In this document: positions 1 to 13,836 of the stretch, piece after piece
Layout of the letters: every line of letters starts with the position of its first letter
How positions within the stretch are numbered: position 1 is the first letter of the stretch
NCBI GenBank assembly: GCA_002104985.1
Contig: MCGO01000211.1
Location: 1 to 64,000, forward strand
Source: Rhizoclosmatium globosum
Taxonomy: Eukaryota; Chytridiomycota; Chytridiomycetes; Chytridiales; Chytriomycetaceae
Length of the DNA stretch: 64,000 bases
Direction of reading: 5' to 3'
Program-made: the position numbers and the translations under genes
Notes under the pieces: generated by a model
What the model was told of the DNA's origin: nothing
Databases searched by the model: none
What the model saw: only the letters and a program-made list of their open reading frames with translations

Positions 1-2903
1 AAGTAGAGAACTATATTAACCAACTTACATGCATACACCATGATAATATTTGTGAAACTCGGAATGGCAAGTAAGTACTGAATCAAACACGTAAAAACAT
101 GCCAAGGATCCATTATTACTGCTGAGTATGTATAGTACATAGGTGCTCAGAATAGAAATGACGAGGTTGCGAAAGTCAGGAACATCTTTCATATACTGAA
201 ATACATTCGGACGAACTCGGTTATATGGATCATAATCCAAATACGTTTTGATGCTATTTTGAATCGAATAGATTCCTATTTGTGGAATTTCTTTGAGTGA
301 GGTTGATAGTAACAATTGGACTTACCCATAAACACCATAAAGACCATCAGAATCGCGAAAATTACTACAAAAGTGATGTGCATCGTTTTTATGGCTTCTG
401 GACGGTTACCTAGGGACGCGATGACCATCGACATCACTGAGCCAAGATAGATGGCCCGAAGAACACCAGACACAGATCCTCCATAAGGGTAAAATGGATC
501 TGCTCCCTGCACAGAAAAACACCACCAGTACAAGCGGCAATTTCTGATGTCGAAGCAATATTGAAAAGAAACTATAGGAAAGTCTTATCAGATGTTTTCC
601 TTCCCAAAAATACACTCACATAAAATGCCAAATACATATTTCCAATGTTAAACCACGAGAAGAGCACATTGACAAAGTTATAAACGGCTTCAATCGTCAA
701 CAACAGCTTCCTTCCAAAAGTATGACCCGATGAGAAGATGCGGCCAGTATTCGCTAACGCATGAATCGTCGCAAAGAACGAACCATTCAGCCATCTCCTT
801 CGCTGCTTAATCAAGTCGTGAAGCTCACTCGGCACATCCGTCTCCGCCCTCGCCAACTTAACATACTTCAAGACATACTGAGCATCCGACCTCATAACAA
901 GCTCGAAACACAAAATGCGATCCTCTGCCAAATACATATTCGCTTCCGAAACATTCGTTCCATGTGGGTTCTCGCCCTTAAAATACATTTCCAGGGGCTT
1001 ACCCTGCAGAGCTTTGTACTTGTACGCGGAGAAGGCACCGGGAAGCACGGATATGTATCCGAACATGGATTCAAGTGGTTTATCCAAGATGTTTGACATT
1101 TTGTACTCGAAGTTCTGGACTGCAACAAGAGGGTTCAATAAGTTCTTCATCCATGGACCCAGCTCTGCTGCGATCTCGCCACAGGCTCCTGCAACGTTGG
1201 GGTTGCGTTCAAAAGCTCGGTATAGGTGATAAAACGACCGTTCGGTGGGTTTTGGTCCCACATCGATCAGAATACATATTTCAGGATCCAATTGGTCGCA
1301 AACGGCTTTAAAGAACCATCGATGCGAATTAATTTTCTTCGCGTTCTTTTCCTTGAGCAAGAAAATTGTTTGCATTGGAAACATTTTCCCAGGGTTGTTT
1401 TTACCAGGAGTGGTCCGCGAAACGCGTGACAAGATGAGAGTTGACACGAAACTTGTGTAGAAAACTCGAACATATGCCCAGTGGACTGGTTTATCGTTCA
1501 CAGATGCTCGAGGCAATCCATCCATATAGCAACCCATCACTGACAGCACATCAAGGGTCTTCGGATGAACTTTTGAGCGGCCTGTTCGAACATAGAAAAT
1601 CAGTTTCAGAATCGAATAATAATAAGGAAATGTCAAACCGTCCAGAAACAATGACTACGACAACCTCCTTCCAAGAATCTGGACCCCACCCTTTCCCATT
1701 TGAATTCCCGTCACAAAGATACATGATATTATCATGGACAGCGCTCATAGTCTTTGTAAACAATATATCATCTTCAGCATACATAGTACAAACAACGGCA
1801 ATCTTAGTTTTCCGTCCTAATTCCTTTTGTCGCAACGTATACGTCTTTGCAAAATCGTTTGGATCCGTCGTCGCGGCTGTATACTTCAAATGAGTGAACT
1901 CTTCATTGTCTTTAAACACAACGTGTTTTAAATATTCATTGCTGAGTGGGACTTTGACAATGAACTCTCCATCGGTTAGGCGGATGTCTTGTTTACTCAT
2001 TCTTGGCTTTGCTCGCATCATGGGGGCATATCCTTGAACGCGTTGTGGTTGGGTTGTGGTTTGCTGGGGTTGTTGGTTGACAGTCACGGTTGTTGATTGT
2101 TGAGGTGTGGAGTTTTGTTGGGGAGGTGCATATGGTTGTGGAGGTTGTGCGTATATGGGTTGGGAAAGAGGAACATGTTGTGCAGGTTGGATTTGTGCTT
2201 GTTGAGGAGGGGGGACGCGTTGTGGAGGTTGTGCATATGCAGATTGAGGAGGGGGAGGAGGAGCTTGTTGTTGGGCAGGCTGTGCGTATGTAGGCTGTGA
2301 CGGTGATGTATATGCTTGCGGAGGCTGTGAATATGTAGATTGTGAGTGGCGATGTAAAATGGTTGGCCTGTTTGAGGGTTCAACGTGGTTTGTACATTTG
2401 GCGGTGTTGCTTGCAACACTGGTTGCGGAGCTTGAATTATATGTTGTGGATTTTGTATGATTTGTGTTGGAACCTGTTGTGCACCCGGTATGGTTTGTGG
2501 AGGCACAGCGACATAAACTATGTAGGGTTGTTGTTGGTGTTGCATCACTGCTGCTTGACCGTATCCACGGGAGCAGAAGCTTGGGGGCACCGGTTGAATG
2601 GATTCCTGGGGCGCTGGCGAATAATAAGTTTGTGCAGTTAAAGGTTGTTGTGGATATATTGACTGCTGTTCGACTTGATATTGAACATTATGCTGCTGTG
2701 TATATTGTGGTGGTGGTCCCGGAGAAACTTGCTGTGTTTCTGGGAATTCTTTTGTGACTGTGGCGGAATATTTGATGGCATTGTGTCGACTGAAGGAGTG
2801 CTCGGAAGGGGTCGCTTATGTTCGGAGATTTTGGAGTTGTTGGGGGAGGATGAGAAGGTGGCTTCGGTATGCCATTAGGATGAATTTGGTTATATTGATC
2901 CAA
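1..2903 (-). pseudogene. Chitin synthase copy 1, multiply frameshifted, 3' end outside window
   Basis: A division-1 chitin synthase related to the copies at 3.2-6.1 and 38.2-41.5 kb. The order is a Q/P/Y-rich N-terminus (about 2880-2000), the conserved start of the family domain (LTDGEF, EEFTHL), the catalytic core with [12 protein letters not shown] and [12 protein letters not shown] (near 830-780), then membrane segments. Introns can be placed at about 328-278 (GTAAGT..ACAAATAG) and in the core. The reading frame must be changed near 2346, 1640, several times between 1490 and 1390, and near 110. The last follows ILSS, where about five bases seem lost before the conserved DPWH. A start codon cannot be fixed because the low-complexity N-terminus also switches frame. 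No other complete CHS copy here has any frameshift, so decay is more likely than sequencing error, although poor local sequence cannot be excluded. Confidence 0.75.
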
Positions 2904-3201
2904 GATTTGTGACTGTAGTTGCTAATGTGAGGATTGCTTATAAAATGATTTGTTTGTTGCTCACCCGCCCAAGGTTTTCCTGGCTACGATGGCGCTTTTC
3001 TTTCTTACTATGATGGTCAAGGTCTTCTCTGCTACCCTGACGTGACATTCTTACGACTTTCGGGACGAATGGCTGGTTTCAAGAAAGAATAATGGTAGGC
3101 GGAACAATGGAAAAGCCAGAAAAATCATGAGGCTCATGTTATTCTTCAAGATTGAAGTAGAACTATTAAGGAAAATAATAATTGAGACTAATTGTGTCTC
3201 T

Positions 3202-6059
3202 TCAAAAGTCAAACCACCACTGGTACGCCCAAGTAAGCAAATATGCTGTTGAGCCCACGAACCGAATAAAAGATATAACTGCAACACTCCACAAAAGAAA
3301 TCCAAGATAAGGATTAACGTATCCTGGACTTGTGATCTGTGATAGAACCCAAGTGTTCGTCAGTAAGTAGACAACCAAAAAATTGCTTATGAACCACCAC
3401 ATTAGAATGTACGTTCGGTAATTCTTGAAGTGATCTACGTTTATGACTTTTCAGCTACATAATAAACAATAAGTTACTCACCATCATACGACTTTTCGTA
3501 ACGATCTGTCTTTCGTTTCATTTGATAGATATTCTTCTTCAGCATAACCGACAAGTGCTTCAACTTTTCCAGCTCTCTCAAATAGTAAGCATCGGCATCA
3601 TCGTTCGGAGATGGTAAGTCGACAACTGCTGTGTGCTGCCCTGTCTTATCGACACTTGTTGTGACATGATTATGTGAGCTTGCTTCATCGAGTCCTTTGG
3701 TGCCCCAGGAAATGTCATGAATATTGCAAACTATTGCATTATAGTAAGAGGAAAAAAACGAAGAAAAGAGTGTTACTCACAGGCATAAACAACCAGAATA
3801 TTCGCAAACGACGGAATCATGAGGATGTATTGAAGCAGCGAAGTGAATATATGCCAGGGATCCAGATATAGAAAGGAGCTAAACGCGTACAGCCCATACG
3901 TTGAAAGGAGAGCAATCGCCAAGTCTCGGAAATTGGACACCTTGCTAAATGCGACCAGACTTGCTATTCCATTAGGATGAGAGTCTATGTACTCTTTAAC
4001 ATCGTAGTATACCGCATAGCCGCCCGAAAACAGCATAAAAGCCATGATGATGGCGAACAAAATTGCAAATAGCCCATGCATTGACTTGATTGCTTCTGGC
4101 TTATTTCCGATCGAAGCAACAACCATTGAGATGAAACTGATGATGTAAATCACGCGAAGGACTTCTCCGATTACTTGTCCATAAGGATAGAACGGATCCA
4201 ATGGACTGGAATCGACGACGGCCGTAGTGCATTCTGCCAACGCTGGATTTTCGACAATGTTGAACATAAACTGAGAAATGTGCGTTAAAGCGTCTCGGTG
4301 AATGGAAAAGAAGACTCACCCAAAAGCAGAGATATACATTCGCGATATTGAACCATGAAAAGAAAAGCATGACAAAATTGTAAAAGCTCTGAAACGTCAA
4401 AGCAAACATTCTCCAGAATCCATGTCCGCTCTGATAAATCCGTCCAAAGTTGGTGATGGAGTGCAGGGACGCAAAGAACGAGCCATTAAGCCATCGCCGT
4501 CGCTGCTTAATCAAGTCATACAGATGCACGGGACAGTCTGTCACGGCAGTCGCACTTCTCACATACTTCAAGACATTAGATTCGCCTTCCTTGTTGACAA
4601 GCTCAAAGCAGAGGATACGGTCTTCTGCGAGATACATATTCGCTTCACTGACGTGCGGTCGGTGCTTGAGAATTTCATTGACGTCGTGTAATCGTTCGCC
4701 TTTGAAATAGGCTTCCAATGGACGGCCTTTCAATGCATCATATCGGTACGCTGAGAAAGCCCCTGGCAGGACGGATATGTAACCAAACATGGACTCCAAG
4801 GGTTTATCGAGAATATTGCTCATTTTGTACTCAAAGTTCTGGACGGCTACCAATGGATTCAAAAGATTTTCACCCCATCGTCCAAGATCGACTGTGATTT
4901 CGCCGCAAGCGCCAGCAACATTTTGATCTCTTTCAAATGCTTTGTTTCTGATTTAGAACAAAAGCGATCAAAAGATAATGAAACAAACCTCGATACAAGT
5001 GATAAAACGACTTTCGACTCGGCTTCGTTCCAACATCTACGAGGATACACACTTCAGGATCCAGCTCCTCGCAGACAGCATTGAAGAACCATCGATGACT
5101 GTTGATTTTCTTGGCGTTTTTCTCCTTCAACAGGAAGATCATTTGCATCGGCATAGCAGGTCGTTCCAAAAACGTCTGCGGCTGAGATCCAGAGAAATGT
5201 GCATTTAAATGTCGATCGACACGAACTTGTGTTGTAAATTCGAACAGATGGGCTCGAGTTGGAACGCCGTTGACGGAGGCATGCGGAATACCGTGATTGT
5301 ATATACCCATGATACTCAAGACATGCAAAGTGTCATGATTAACCTGAGCTGCACCGTCGCTGACAACGACAACTACGATTTCTTGCCAGGAAGATTCATT
5401 CCAGCCTTGGTGAGTTCCTGAACAAAGATATGCAATATTGTCCATAACTGCCGCAAGGGTTCTCGAGAAAAGTGTTTGATCTTCGTTGTACCTGGATCGG
5501 TTGGTCAGATGGAACTTCATGGAAGCAACCATTCCTCATCATTACTCACATGGTGCACACAACTGCGATTCGAGTTTTACGGCCATATGCTTTCTGCCGC
5601 AGCGAATACCGTCCCACAAAGTCATTCGGATCTGTTGTAACGGCAGTGTACCTGATTGGCAGAATCCGTTAATACCTCCTCTACTGAGCTACATTGTATA
5701 AAAGCAAAAAAAGCAAACCTTAAATGCGTGAATTCCTTCCCTTCCTTTTCCTTTACTAATGCCATATACTCGCTTGACATGGGATGTTCAACAACAAACT
5801 TCCCACCAGGAAGAATAACATTCGTCCTAACAGTCTTCGGCTTCTTCAGACCAGAAAGAGCTCTGTGAAGGCGGAATTTGCCTGGACCTGGTGGGTCAGT
5901 GGATACACTTGCAGCTATATCGATTGTTGTTGTATGTGGTGGGGGAGGAGGGGGAGGGGGATCGTTCTCCTGGTTGTATGCTGGCGTAGGGGGTGTGAGA
6001 AGAATTGAAGGAGGCCGCGAATGGCTGCTGTTTGATGAGGCCGTTGATTTGGATTGCAT
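3202..6059 (-). CDS. Chitin synthase copy 2 (845 aa, 7 exons)
   Basis: Integral membrane glycosyltransferase polymerising UDP-GlcNAc into chitin. Exons on the minus strand run 6059-5719, 5651-5550, 5491-4989, 4939-4320, 4270-3781, 3730-3482 and 3434-3202; lengths sum to an uninterrupted 845-residue frame, supporting every junction. A Pro-rich N-terminus (eight-proline run near residue 45) precedes the conserved chitin synthase N domain (EFTHLR), then the catalytic core with [12 protein letters not shown] and IKQRRRW near residue 460, and a C-terminal half with several membrane helices ending in WWFDF. The loop before the last helices (DADAYYLRELEKLKHL) places it with copies 1 and 7 (subfamily A). 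The ATG at 6059 is the first in frame; no ATG lies between it and the upstream stop. It is tandem with copies 1 and 3 on the same strand. Confidence 0.93.
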
Positions 6060-6205
6060 TTGGATGAGGGTTTCTTCAAGTTGGATTAGTAAAACAAACA
6101 AGTGTTGTGACTCACAACTCCCACGTGTTGAAACAAAAGTCTTATCGTGCTGTCAAATGAGAGCTTTACTTGAAATCAATGCATTAATCAACAATAATCA
6201 GGAAA

Positions 6206-9200
6206 CTAAAAGGAATCTACAACACTCTCAACAATCCACTGAACCCAATACACAAAACAGCCAAGAAACCGAACCCCTGTCAACCCAGCTACACTCCACA
6301 ACAAAAATACTAAAAACGGGTTGGCTCGTCCTGGTTTTGACATGATCCGAATGATAAAATCATCAGTCAAAATATACACGAGAGCAAAGTTAGAAAGGAA
6401 CCACCACATCAAAACGTATGTTCGATAAGCCTTGAAATGATCTACGTCATCATGTAGTTAATAAAAATTCTAGAATTACAGCCAATATATATACCATCAG
6501 AAGTCTTGTGTTGGATTTGAAGTTCAGTGACGGCGTGAGGGTCTCTGATTTCATTAGCCATATCTCTTAGCTTGTTGAGTTCATTTGCGTAGTCAGGTGC
6601 TGGTACATTTGTAGTAGCAACTTGTCTTCCTGCGTCATTTTGTCTACTCTGAATGGCTGGCGCTGTTGACACAGAGTCCTGTCCCTTTGTTCCCCAAGAA
6701 ATGTCATGGATATTACAGAAGGCATAGACCATAAACTACATGTTTCACGTTATTTACAATCAAAAAGCGCGGAGAATTCATACCATATTTGAAAAGGCAG
6801 GCGTCATCAGAAGGTACTGCAGCAGACAAGTGAATGGGTGCCAAGGATCCAAAAACATCATTGAACTAATAATATACAGTACATATGTGCAAAACAAGGA
6901 GAGTAGTAGATCCGAGAAGTTGGCGTTGGTTGGAACATATTCCATGAAACCTTTTAAGCCAGAAACATCATTTGGAATCGTTTTGACATTCGAATAAACA
7001 GTGAAGAAAACCAAGGCCAGCATAAGAGCCATACAAAGAGCGAACACGACAGCAATAAAGATTAGAAGAGGTTTAACTTTGGAAGGGTTGTTTCCAAGTG
7101 AGGCAACAACCATTGTGATGAATGAAGCAATATAAATGCCACGCAAAGCGTTACTGACTGCGGCTCCATAGGGATAGAAGGGATCACCTAAATTGAAAAT
7201 TAAGTTTGTTGAACTTAAATTAACTTTGGACATACCTGACGGGTTATCAACCACAGCGTTATTACAAGCGGCCATTTCCGTTGTCGAGGCAATGTTGAAC
7301 ATGAACTGCCGGTAGTTAGTATACGCTTACATAATACTAATTTACTCACGTAAAAGCAGATGTAGATACTAGCAATACTGAACCACGAGTAAACCAAATT
7401 AATCGCGTTGTACAACGTCTCAACTAGCAGGACGATTTTTCTCAGAAACGTGTGTCCCGATGTGAAGATTCTAAATACATTTTGCACCGCAAAGACGGAC
7501 GCGAAGAAGCTTCCATTGAACCAACGACGACGCTGCTTTAGCAAGTCAGGGAGTTCTGTTGGAACATCTGTTTCGGCTTTTGCGGATTTGACGTATTTGA
7601 GGATGTAACGTTTGTCTCTTTTCATCACGAGTTCGAAGCACAAGATACGGTCTTCAGCCAGGTACTAGAGCATGAATCTTGATAAGAATTTCATTTGATC
7701 CATGTGAAAGTAAATTTCTCACCATATTGCTCTGTGAGACGTTGGGTTTTCCAAAATCATGTCCCGCATGTAAAGCTTCACCTTTGAAGTAGCTTTCCAA
7801 CGGTTTCTCTTGCAACGCCGCGTATCTATACGCAGAAAACGCGCCAGGAAGGACAGAGATATATCCAAACACGGATTCAAGCGGTTTATCGAGGATGTTG
7901 CTCATCTTGTACTCAAAATTCTGAACGGCTACAAGTGGGTTGGCTAAGTTTTTCCAGCCACGTCCCAACTCGACCGCGATTTCTCCACATGCGCCGGCAA
8001 CATTTGAGTTTCGTTCAAAGGCTATAATTGAGGATCTCTTAGTTATGGGAACAGAACGCAATGGGGTATACCTCTGTTTAAATGGTAGAAACTCTGCTTC
8101 GTTGGCTTTGTCCCAACATCAATCAGAATACAAACTTCAGGTTTCAAGACTTCGCAAACACCGTTGAAAAACCACCGATGCGAATTAATTTTCTTGGCGT
8201 TCTTCTCCTTGAGCAAAAAGATTGTTTGCATCGGGACAACCTTGTTGCTTTCGTGGGACGTGAACTCAGGCTCAAGACTAGTGTCGATTCGGACTTGAGT
8301 GGTGAATTCAAACATGTGGGCTTCGACTTGTTTGCCATTGACTTGGGATCGAGTTAAGCCATCCATGTAGCAACCCATGGCGGCCAATACGTCGAGGGTT
8401 CGAGGGTTGCATGGTTTGACACCTGTGATTCGTCAGGTTTTAATTGAAGGGTAGGAAGGAACGGAAATGATCAAGAATCATACCGTCGGACACGATGCAA
8501 ACTACAATATCGCGCCATGAGTTTTCACCCCACCCTTTTCGCCCCTTCAGCGAGCAAAGATACGCAATATTGTCCATAACAGCCGACATTGTCTTTGTAA
8601 AGAGTTGCTCGTCTTCGTTGTACCTGTTTCAAATAGTAATAAGTATCTGAGGAAATTTAAAGTTGTCATCACCAAACCAACTTACATTGTGCAAACCACG
8701 GCGATCTTAGTCTTCCCACCCTTCTGTCTCAATGAAAAGACTTTTGGAAAATCATCTGGTTTACTGGTAACAGCGGAATATCTGATTTGGAAGTTAGTTT
8801 CTGCCCCCTTCAACTCACAAACGAGACAACATTCACCTGATATTCGTAAACTCGTTCCCTTCAGTGTATTTCACCTTGGAGGTATATTCGTTAGACAAGG
8901 GTATATCAAGAATGAACTCTCCATCCGTAAGGACAACTTCCGTCGGAACCAATCTTGTTGGTCTTGGGGACAAAGGAACGTAAGGAAGCTGGTAGTAAGC
9001 GCTTTGGGAACCGTAGCCAAGAGTGCGAGGTTGAGTTGAGAGGTCATATGCTTGGTGGTTTGGAAAAGTTCCAAACAGTTGATGGGTTGAGTGGGAATGG
9101 TGGGAGTTGTTGATTGGTGCATCGATTAATGGTGGCGGTGGTGAGGGGTATGGTTGGTTGTTTTGAGCGAGGTTCAAGGTTGTGTAGGAAGATTGATGAA

Positions 9201-9387
9201 GTAGTGACGGGCTGCGATACAAGTTGGACGGAGTTCTTTGTAAACTTGAATTTCGAGTAGCAAACGAAGATGGCGTCGCGGTGAAAGACGTCGAAGAAGC
9301 CGTTGTGTATGACGGTGTTGTTGAGTTTGCAATCTGCTCCTCAAGGAGATAATCACTTTGCTTCGCAGATTCTGCTTGTTCTGACAT
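6206..9387 (-). CDS. Chitin synthase copy 3 (900 aa, 10 exons)
   Basis: Division-1 chitin synthase. Exons: 9387-8837, 8781-8686, 8623-8484, 8422-8072, 8021-7723, 7664-7350, 7305-7236, 7187-6784, 6735-6495, 6441-6206, giving a clean 900-residue frame with nine introns of 44-62 nt. The N-terminal 150 residues are Ser/Thr/Pro/Gln-rich and probably disordered. The family domain follows ([13 protein letters not shown]), with [14 protein letters not shown] and [13 protein letters not shown] near residue 520, then multiple membrane helices. The cytosolic loop contains [18 protein letters not shown], shared with copies 4-6 (subfamily B). The ATG at 9387 is the first true ATG in the frame. It is divergent from copy 4, with about 1.07 kb between the start codons. 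Confidence 0.93.
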
Positions 9388-10200
9388 ATTTAATTGCTGT
9401 TGCTTTGATAATTTGCTGTTTGGATCATCTGTACTGGTTATATGCGTTTTTCTTGAAATGAAGTTCAAGACGAACACCACAACCTCAATGACCAAGCAAT
9501 CATGAAGTTCTGCCTTGCTGTAAATTTTAGCCCTTGCAGGAACTGGTGTTGCTGGTGTTTTTCAACAGCGATGCCAAGAAAGTTAAATCTAACCATCTGA
9601 GGTACATCTTCCACATGCTTAATAATTTCGATCCTCAGTATAATCGCTCAAAGTGACGAACACCAAACGACGAACCACAATGGATCAATATTAATGCTTC
9701 GCAATAAAATCGTATTGGAGCAGTCGTTGAAAAGGTGGTTTCCATGTTCTTTGTTCGAAGAACTAGATTGCTATCATACTCACTTTGAGTGTAGCCAAAG
9801 TCAGCGAGATACCCAACATGAGGACTTCAGATGCACATACGAAACCAGTTGAAGGAACCAAAGTCTCAATCGAGAGGGAGAGAACTTTAAGGCAATGGTT
9901 TGGAGAAGATCAAGCAACACCATCGGAGTGTTTTTAAATCTTTTTTGACGATATTGGTTTGGATTTGGACAAAGTAAGTTCCTGTCTATTGATTGGATAT
10001 CCACGAAGTTTAGACGTTGCCGCAATAACGTTCGTCTAGTAACATTTATTGCTAAATTAGTTTTGTAGTAGTTTGAACGTCTTTGGGGATTAGATTCTTT
10101 CGAATAAAGTGAAGACAAACTCGCCAAAAACACTTTCACCATTGATCCTTCCACTTTGGCTATCCGATCGTCCAGTCATACAGTGAGTAATGCACTTCAT
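9388..10200. other. Intergenic region between divergent chitin synthase genes
   Basis: No convincing gene was seen in these 813 bases. It must contain the promoter of CHS copy 3. Several open frames here have no splice-supported or family-like content. The stretch is A/T-rich around 9600-9750. Confidence 0.4.
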
Positions 10201-10386
10201 TCATAAGAAAAGTTTGTTTGCTGGAAGTAGGATACATATGACCTTCATAGTAGTGGGCATGGCTTTTGCGACACAACCAGTAACCAATGCGGGAACGGAA
10301 GTAATGCCGCAAAGGGCACAGAGTCGCAAAAAGGTGACAATTCCGACAGAATTCAAGTTCTTTTGCAGTTGGACCTTGGCGGCCAT
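10201..10386 (-). CDS. Possible small hydrophobic protein (61 aa)
   Basis: An ATG at 10386 in a good context (GAAATGGCC) opens a 61-codon frame beginning MAAKVQLQKNLNSVG, followed by hydrophobic stretches (IVTFLRLCALCGITSVPALV and later VICILLP). It looks like a small membrane or mitochondrial protein, but I recognise no family. The start lies 71 bp from the divergent start codon of CHS copy 4, so the two would share a very short promoter. A spliced extension further downstream is possible. It could also be a chance frame. Confidence 0.3.
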   Translation of the reverse strand: MAAKVQLQKNLNSVGIVTFLRLCALCGITSVPALVTGCVAKAMPTTMKVICILLPANKLFL

Positions 10387-10457
10387 TTCCGTTTCCCATT
10401 TCATTTTGAATCCGCCACCAAACCAACCAAAACAAAGAAAGAAACACCAACCAATCA

Positions 10458-13400
10458 ATGTCCTCATCATCCTCATCCTCCTCTTCACCACTTCCCTTCC
10501 AACGCCAAAACACGTACACGTCCGTACCAACAACCGACGACCTTCCCGCCAAATACTCTGATCCAGTCCTTGTCCAAACACCCTCAAACTCGAACACCAA
10601 CACCAACGCCGAGTACCAGCCCCTTCCTCCAAATGTCCCAATCAACATTCCTCCACCGAATCTGAACACGAATTCAAACAAACCGTTTGCATCTTCATCG
10701 GCATCGCAGGTTTGGATCCAATGCTTCGCCTGCTTTCCCTTAACTTAACACTGAACACACGCGCAGTACTACCCGCGAAACCCGCAGCAATTCGGAACAT
10801 TCTGGCGCGGGCAGCAGCTTAATGAACCGACAACACCCATTTCGCCCGTGTACCCGCCGTTCACTCTGACTCGAAGACCGACTGTGATGGTCACGAAGGA
10901 AGTCACTCTCTCTGACTCGGGCGAATTCATTATCGACATTCCTCTGACAAACGACTACACATCAAAAGTGGCTCACTCGAATGCGGAAGAGTTTACTCAT
11001 TTAAGGTCTCGTTTTGACTCTAAAAAAGGTTCGACTTGGCGTTTCATTTAACACCTTTCTCGCACAGATACACGGCGTGTACTGCTACAGCTGACGATTT
11101 TGCTGATGTCTATACGTTACGCCAGAATCAGCTTGATCGAAAAACGCGTATCGCTGTCGTTTGCACAATGTGAGTGAGACATTGGTTATCACTCAACTAT
11201 ATCAATTAAATCATACATATGAAGGTACAACGAAGACGACCAGCTCTTTACAAAAACATTGTCCGCCGTCATGGACAACATTGCGTACCTCTGCTCCCTC
11301 AAAAAACACAGAAAATGGAACAAGGACTCATGGAAAGAAATCGTTGTCTGTATCGTCTCAGACGGCCGTACACAATGTAACCCCAAAACCCTCGACGTTC
11401 TCTCTGCATCCGGCCTATTCATGAACGGTCTCCCCCGATCCCACGTCAACGGAAAAGACGTCAAAGCGCACATGTTTGAATTCACAACTCAAGTTCGGAT
11501 CCCTTCTTCTTTGGAGCCAGAGTTTTCTGGAACGAATGAAAAGATTGTACCTGTCCAGAGCATCTTCTTGCTCAAGGAGAAGAATGCCAAAAAGATCAAC
11601 TCACATCGATGGTTCTTTAATGGGGTTTGCAAGCTCTTGAACCCGGAAGTATGCATTCTGATTGATGTGGGTACAAAACCGACGAGTGAGAGTTTCTATC
11701 ACTTATACCGAGGTAACTTCATTTAAATTGCATCTAAAAACCGTATTAACCTTATTCGCATACAGCTTTCGATCGAAACGACAACGTTGCCGGTGCATGT
11801 GGAGAAATCGCAGCCGAACTAGGTCCATACTGGAAAAACTTGATCAACCCGCTCGTCGCTGTTCAAAACTTTGAGTACAAAATGTCGAATATCCTCGATA
11901 AGCCGCTTGAATCCGTGTTTGGATATATTTCTGTGCTTCCAGGCGCGTTTTCGGCGTATAGATACGCGGCGTTGAAGGGACGGCCGTTGGAGACGTATTT
12001 TAAGGGGGAGGCGTTGCATTCTGATAGTCACTCGGATAGACCTGATGTGTCGCAGAGTAATATGGTAAGAGTTTTTTTACAACATATTTTATTGTATGCT
12101 TATACAGTGCTGGATAGTACCTCGCGGAAGATCGAATCCTCTGCTTTGAACTTGTCATGAAGCGTGAGAAGCGATACGTTCTCAAGTATGTCAAATCGGC
12201 GAAAGCCGAAACAGACGTTCCAACCGAATTCCACGATTTGATCAAGCAGCGTCGACGATGGTTCAATGGATCCTTCTTTGCGTCTGTATACGCTGTGACA
12301 AACTTTGGCAGGATTTTCACCTCTGGACATACGATTGTCAGGAAGCTTGCCTTGCTGGTCGAGACCTTGTATAATGCGGTCAATCTTGTGTATTCGTGGT
12401 TTAATATCTCAAGTATCTACTGTTGTTTCTTTGTAAGTGTCTTGAGAGGTGGTGGCTTTGTCTTGAACTAATGTGTTGTGATTAGTTCATGTTTAATATT
12501 GCATCGGCGGAGATGGCCGATTGTTCTCGAGCCACAGTTTCTGAGAAAGGAAAAGATATCTTCTATCCGTATGGAGGTGCTGTCAGTGCTGTTTTGCGAG
12601 GAGTTTACATCGGCGCCTTTTTGACAATGGTGATTGCTTCACTTGGAAACAAGCCGGAGACAATTAAACCACTGCTTGCTATCATCGCGATTATTTTTGC
12701 TATTTGCATGTGTCTTATGTAAGTTCATTGGTACTGTGATATTATCGTTGACTAGGTGAAACAGGCTTACATTAATTGTTTGGACAATCTACTTGGACAT
12801 CAAGGGCATTCCTTCGACGGTGCATACCTTCATTGACTGGTTTAACTACATGAAAACCGATGAAAACTTCTTCTCCTTGACGGTTTCTCTCCTCTGCACT
12901 TACGTCGTATACCTCGTCAGCTCGATTATGTACTTTGATCCCTGGCACACCTTCACCTGCATGCTCCAATACCTCCTCCTCATGCCCTCCTTCTCCAACA
13001 TGCTCATGGTCTACGCGTTCTGCAATATCCACGACATCTCATGGGGAACCAAGGGCCAAGACCAAACATCCTCAGCTCCAGCCGTCATGACAACACTCAA
13101 CAAAAAGGGCAAGCAAGTGACAACCACTGACGTCCCAGCCCCCGACTACGCCAACGAGCTCATAAAGCTCCAAGAAATGGCGTATGAAGTCAAGAACCCA
13201 CACGCAGTCGTTGAAAAAGCTGCACCAAGGAAGAGCTCGGAAGACCATTTCAAGAGTTATCGAACGTATGTGCTTATGTGGTGGTTCCTGTCCAACTTTG
13301 CGCTCACCTATATTCTTACGAATGAGTATATTATAAGAGCGATGGCTGTTACGGGGAAGCCGCATCCGTTTTTGGTATTCTTGTTGTGGAGTGTTGCGGG

Positions 13401-13476
13401 GCTGACTTCTGTGCGGTTCTTGGGGTCGTTGGTGTATTGGGTGCAGTGGGTTATGGATCGGGCTGTGGATTGGTGA
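10458..13476 (+). CDS. Chitin synthase copy 4 (795 aa, 8 exons)
   Basis: Division-1 chitin synthase. Exons: 10458-10709, 10767-11005, 11068-11169, 11225-11712, 11766-12064, 12118-12432, 12486-12718, 12765-13476 (795 residues, no frame problem). The N-terminus starts with a serine run, then Pro/Asn-rich sequence. The family domain has [10 protein letters not shown] and EEFTHLR. The core has [14 protein letters not shown] and [12 protein letters not shown] near residue 417. A series of hydrophobic segments follows, with [18 protein letters not shown] in the loop (subfamily B) and an end in DRAVDW. Compared with copies 3 and 6 it lacks the intron after SDG and the one before DHFK, and it has an intron inside CMCLM that they lack. 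Confidence 0.94.
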
Positions 13477-13836
13477 TTGGAGTTTCGTTATGATGTTCCA
13501 ATGACATTATTTACTTATATTTACTTCCTTTTTTTGTTATGTTGTTCTACCCTATGGCGGATATTCCCTTATCATATGAAATAAATGTGCAAGTTATGTA
13601 TTGAAGAAATGAGTTCTCATTGGGGTGCAGCTGCGAGGTTCTTTGCAATATACTTTAGTTGGTAAGCCCGGTAGAATCCTAAGGTCCGCACACGCCAATT
13701 GCGTGTATAGATTTGCCCGCTTACCCTAATTTTTCATTGTAGAACACTGATTGAACCTATACGGTTGTGTCAGGGTCATAAAACTCGTTTGGCGGGAAAT
13801 TGAAGAAAATCACCAACCAATTCAACACTGCCCAGA
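13477..13836. other. Intergenic spacer between tandem chitin synthase copies 4 and 5
   Basis: 360 bases with no gene. It should hold the 3' processing signals of copy 4 (ATGAAATAAATG near 13577 resembles a poly(A) signal) and the promoter of copy 5. I saw no repeat. Confidence 0.4.

Noticed and set aside
2084..2590. His/Asn-rich open frame in the N-terminus of CHS copy 1
   Set aside because: Its second half is the wrong-frame reading of the Q/P/Y-rich CHS N-terminus; the neighbouring frame continues into the conserved CHS domain.
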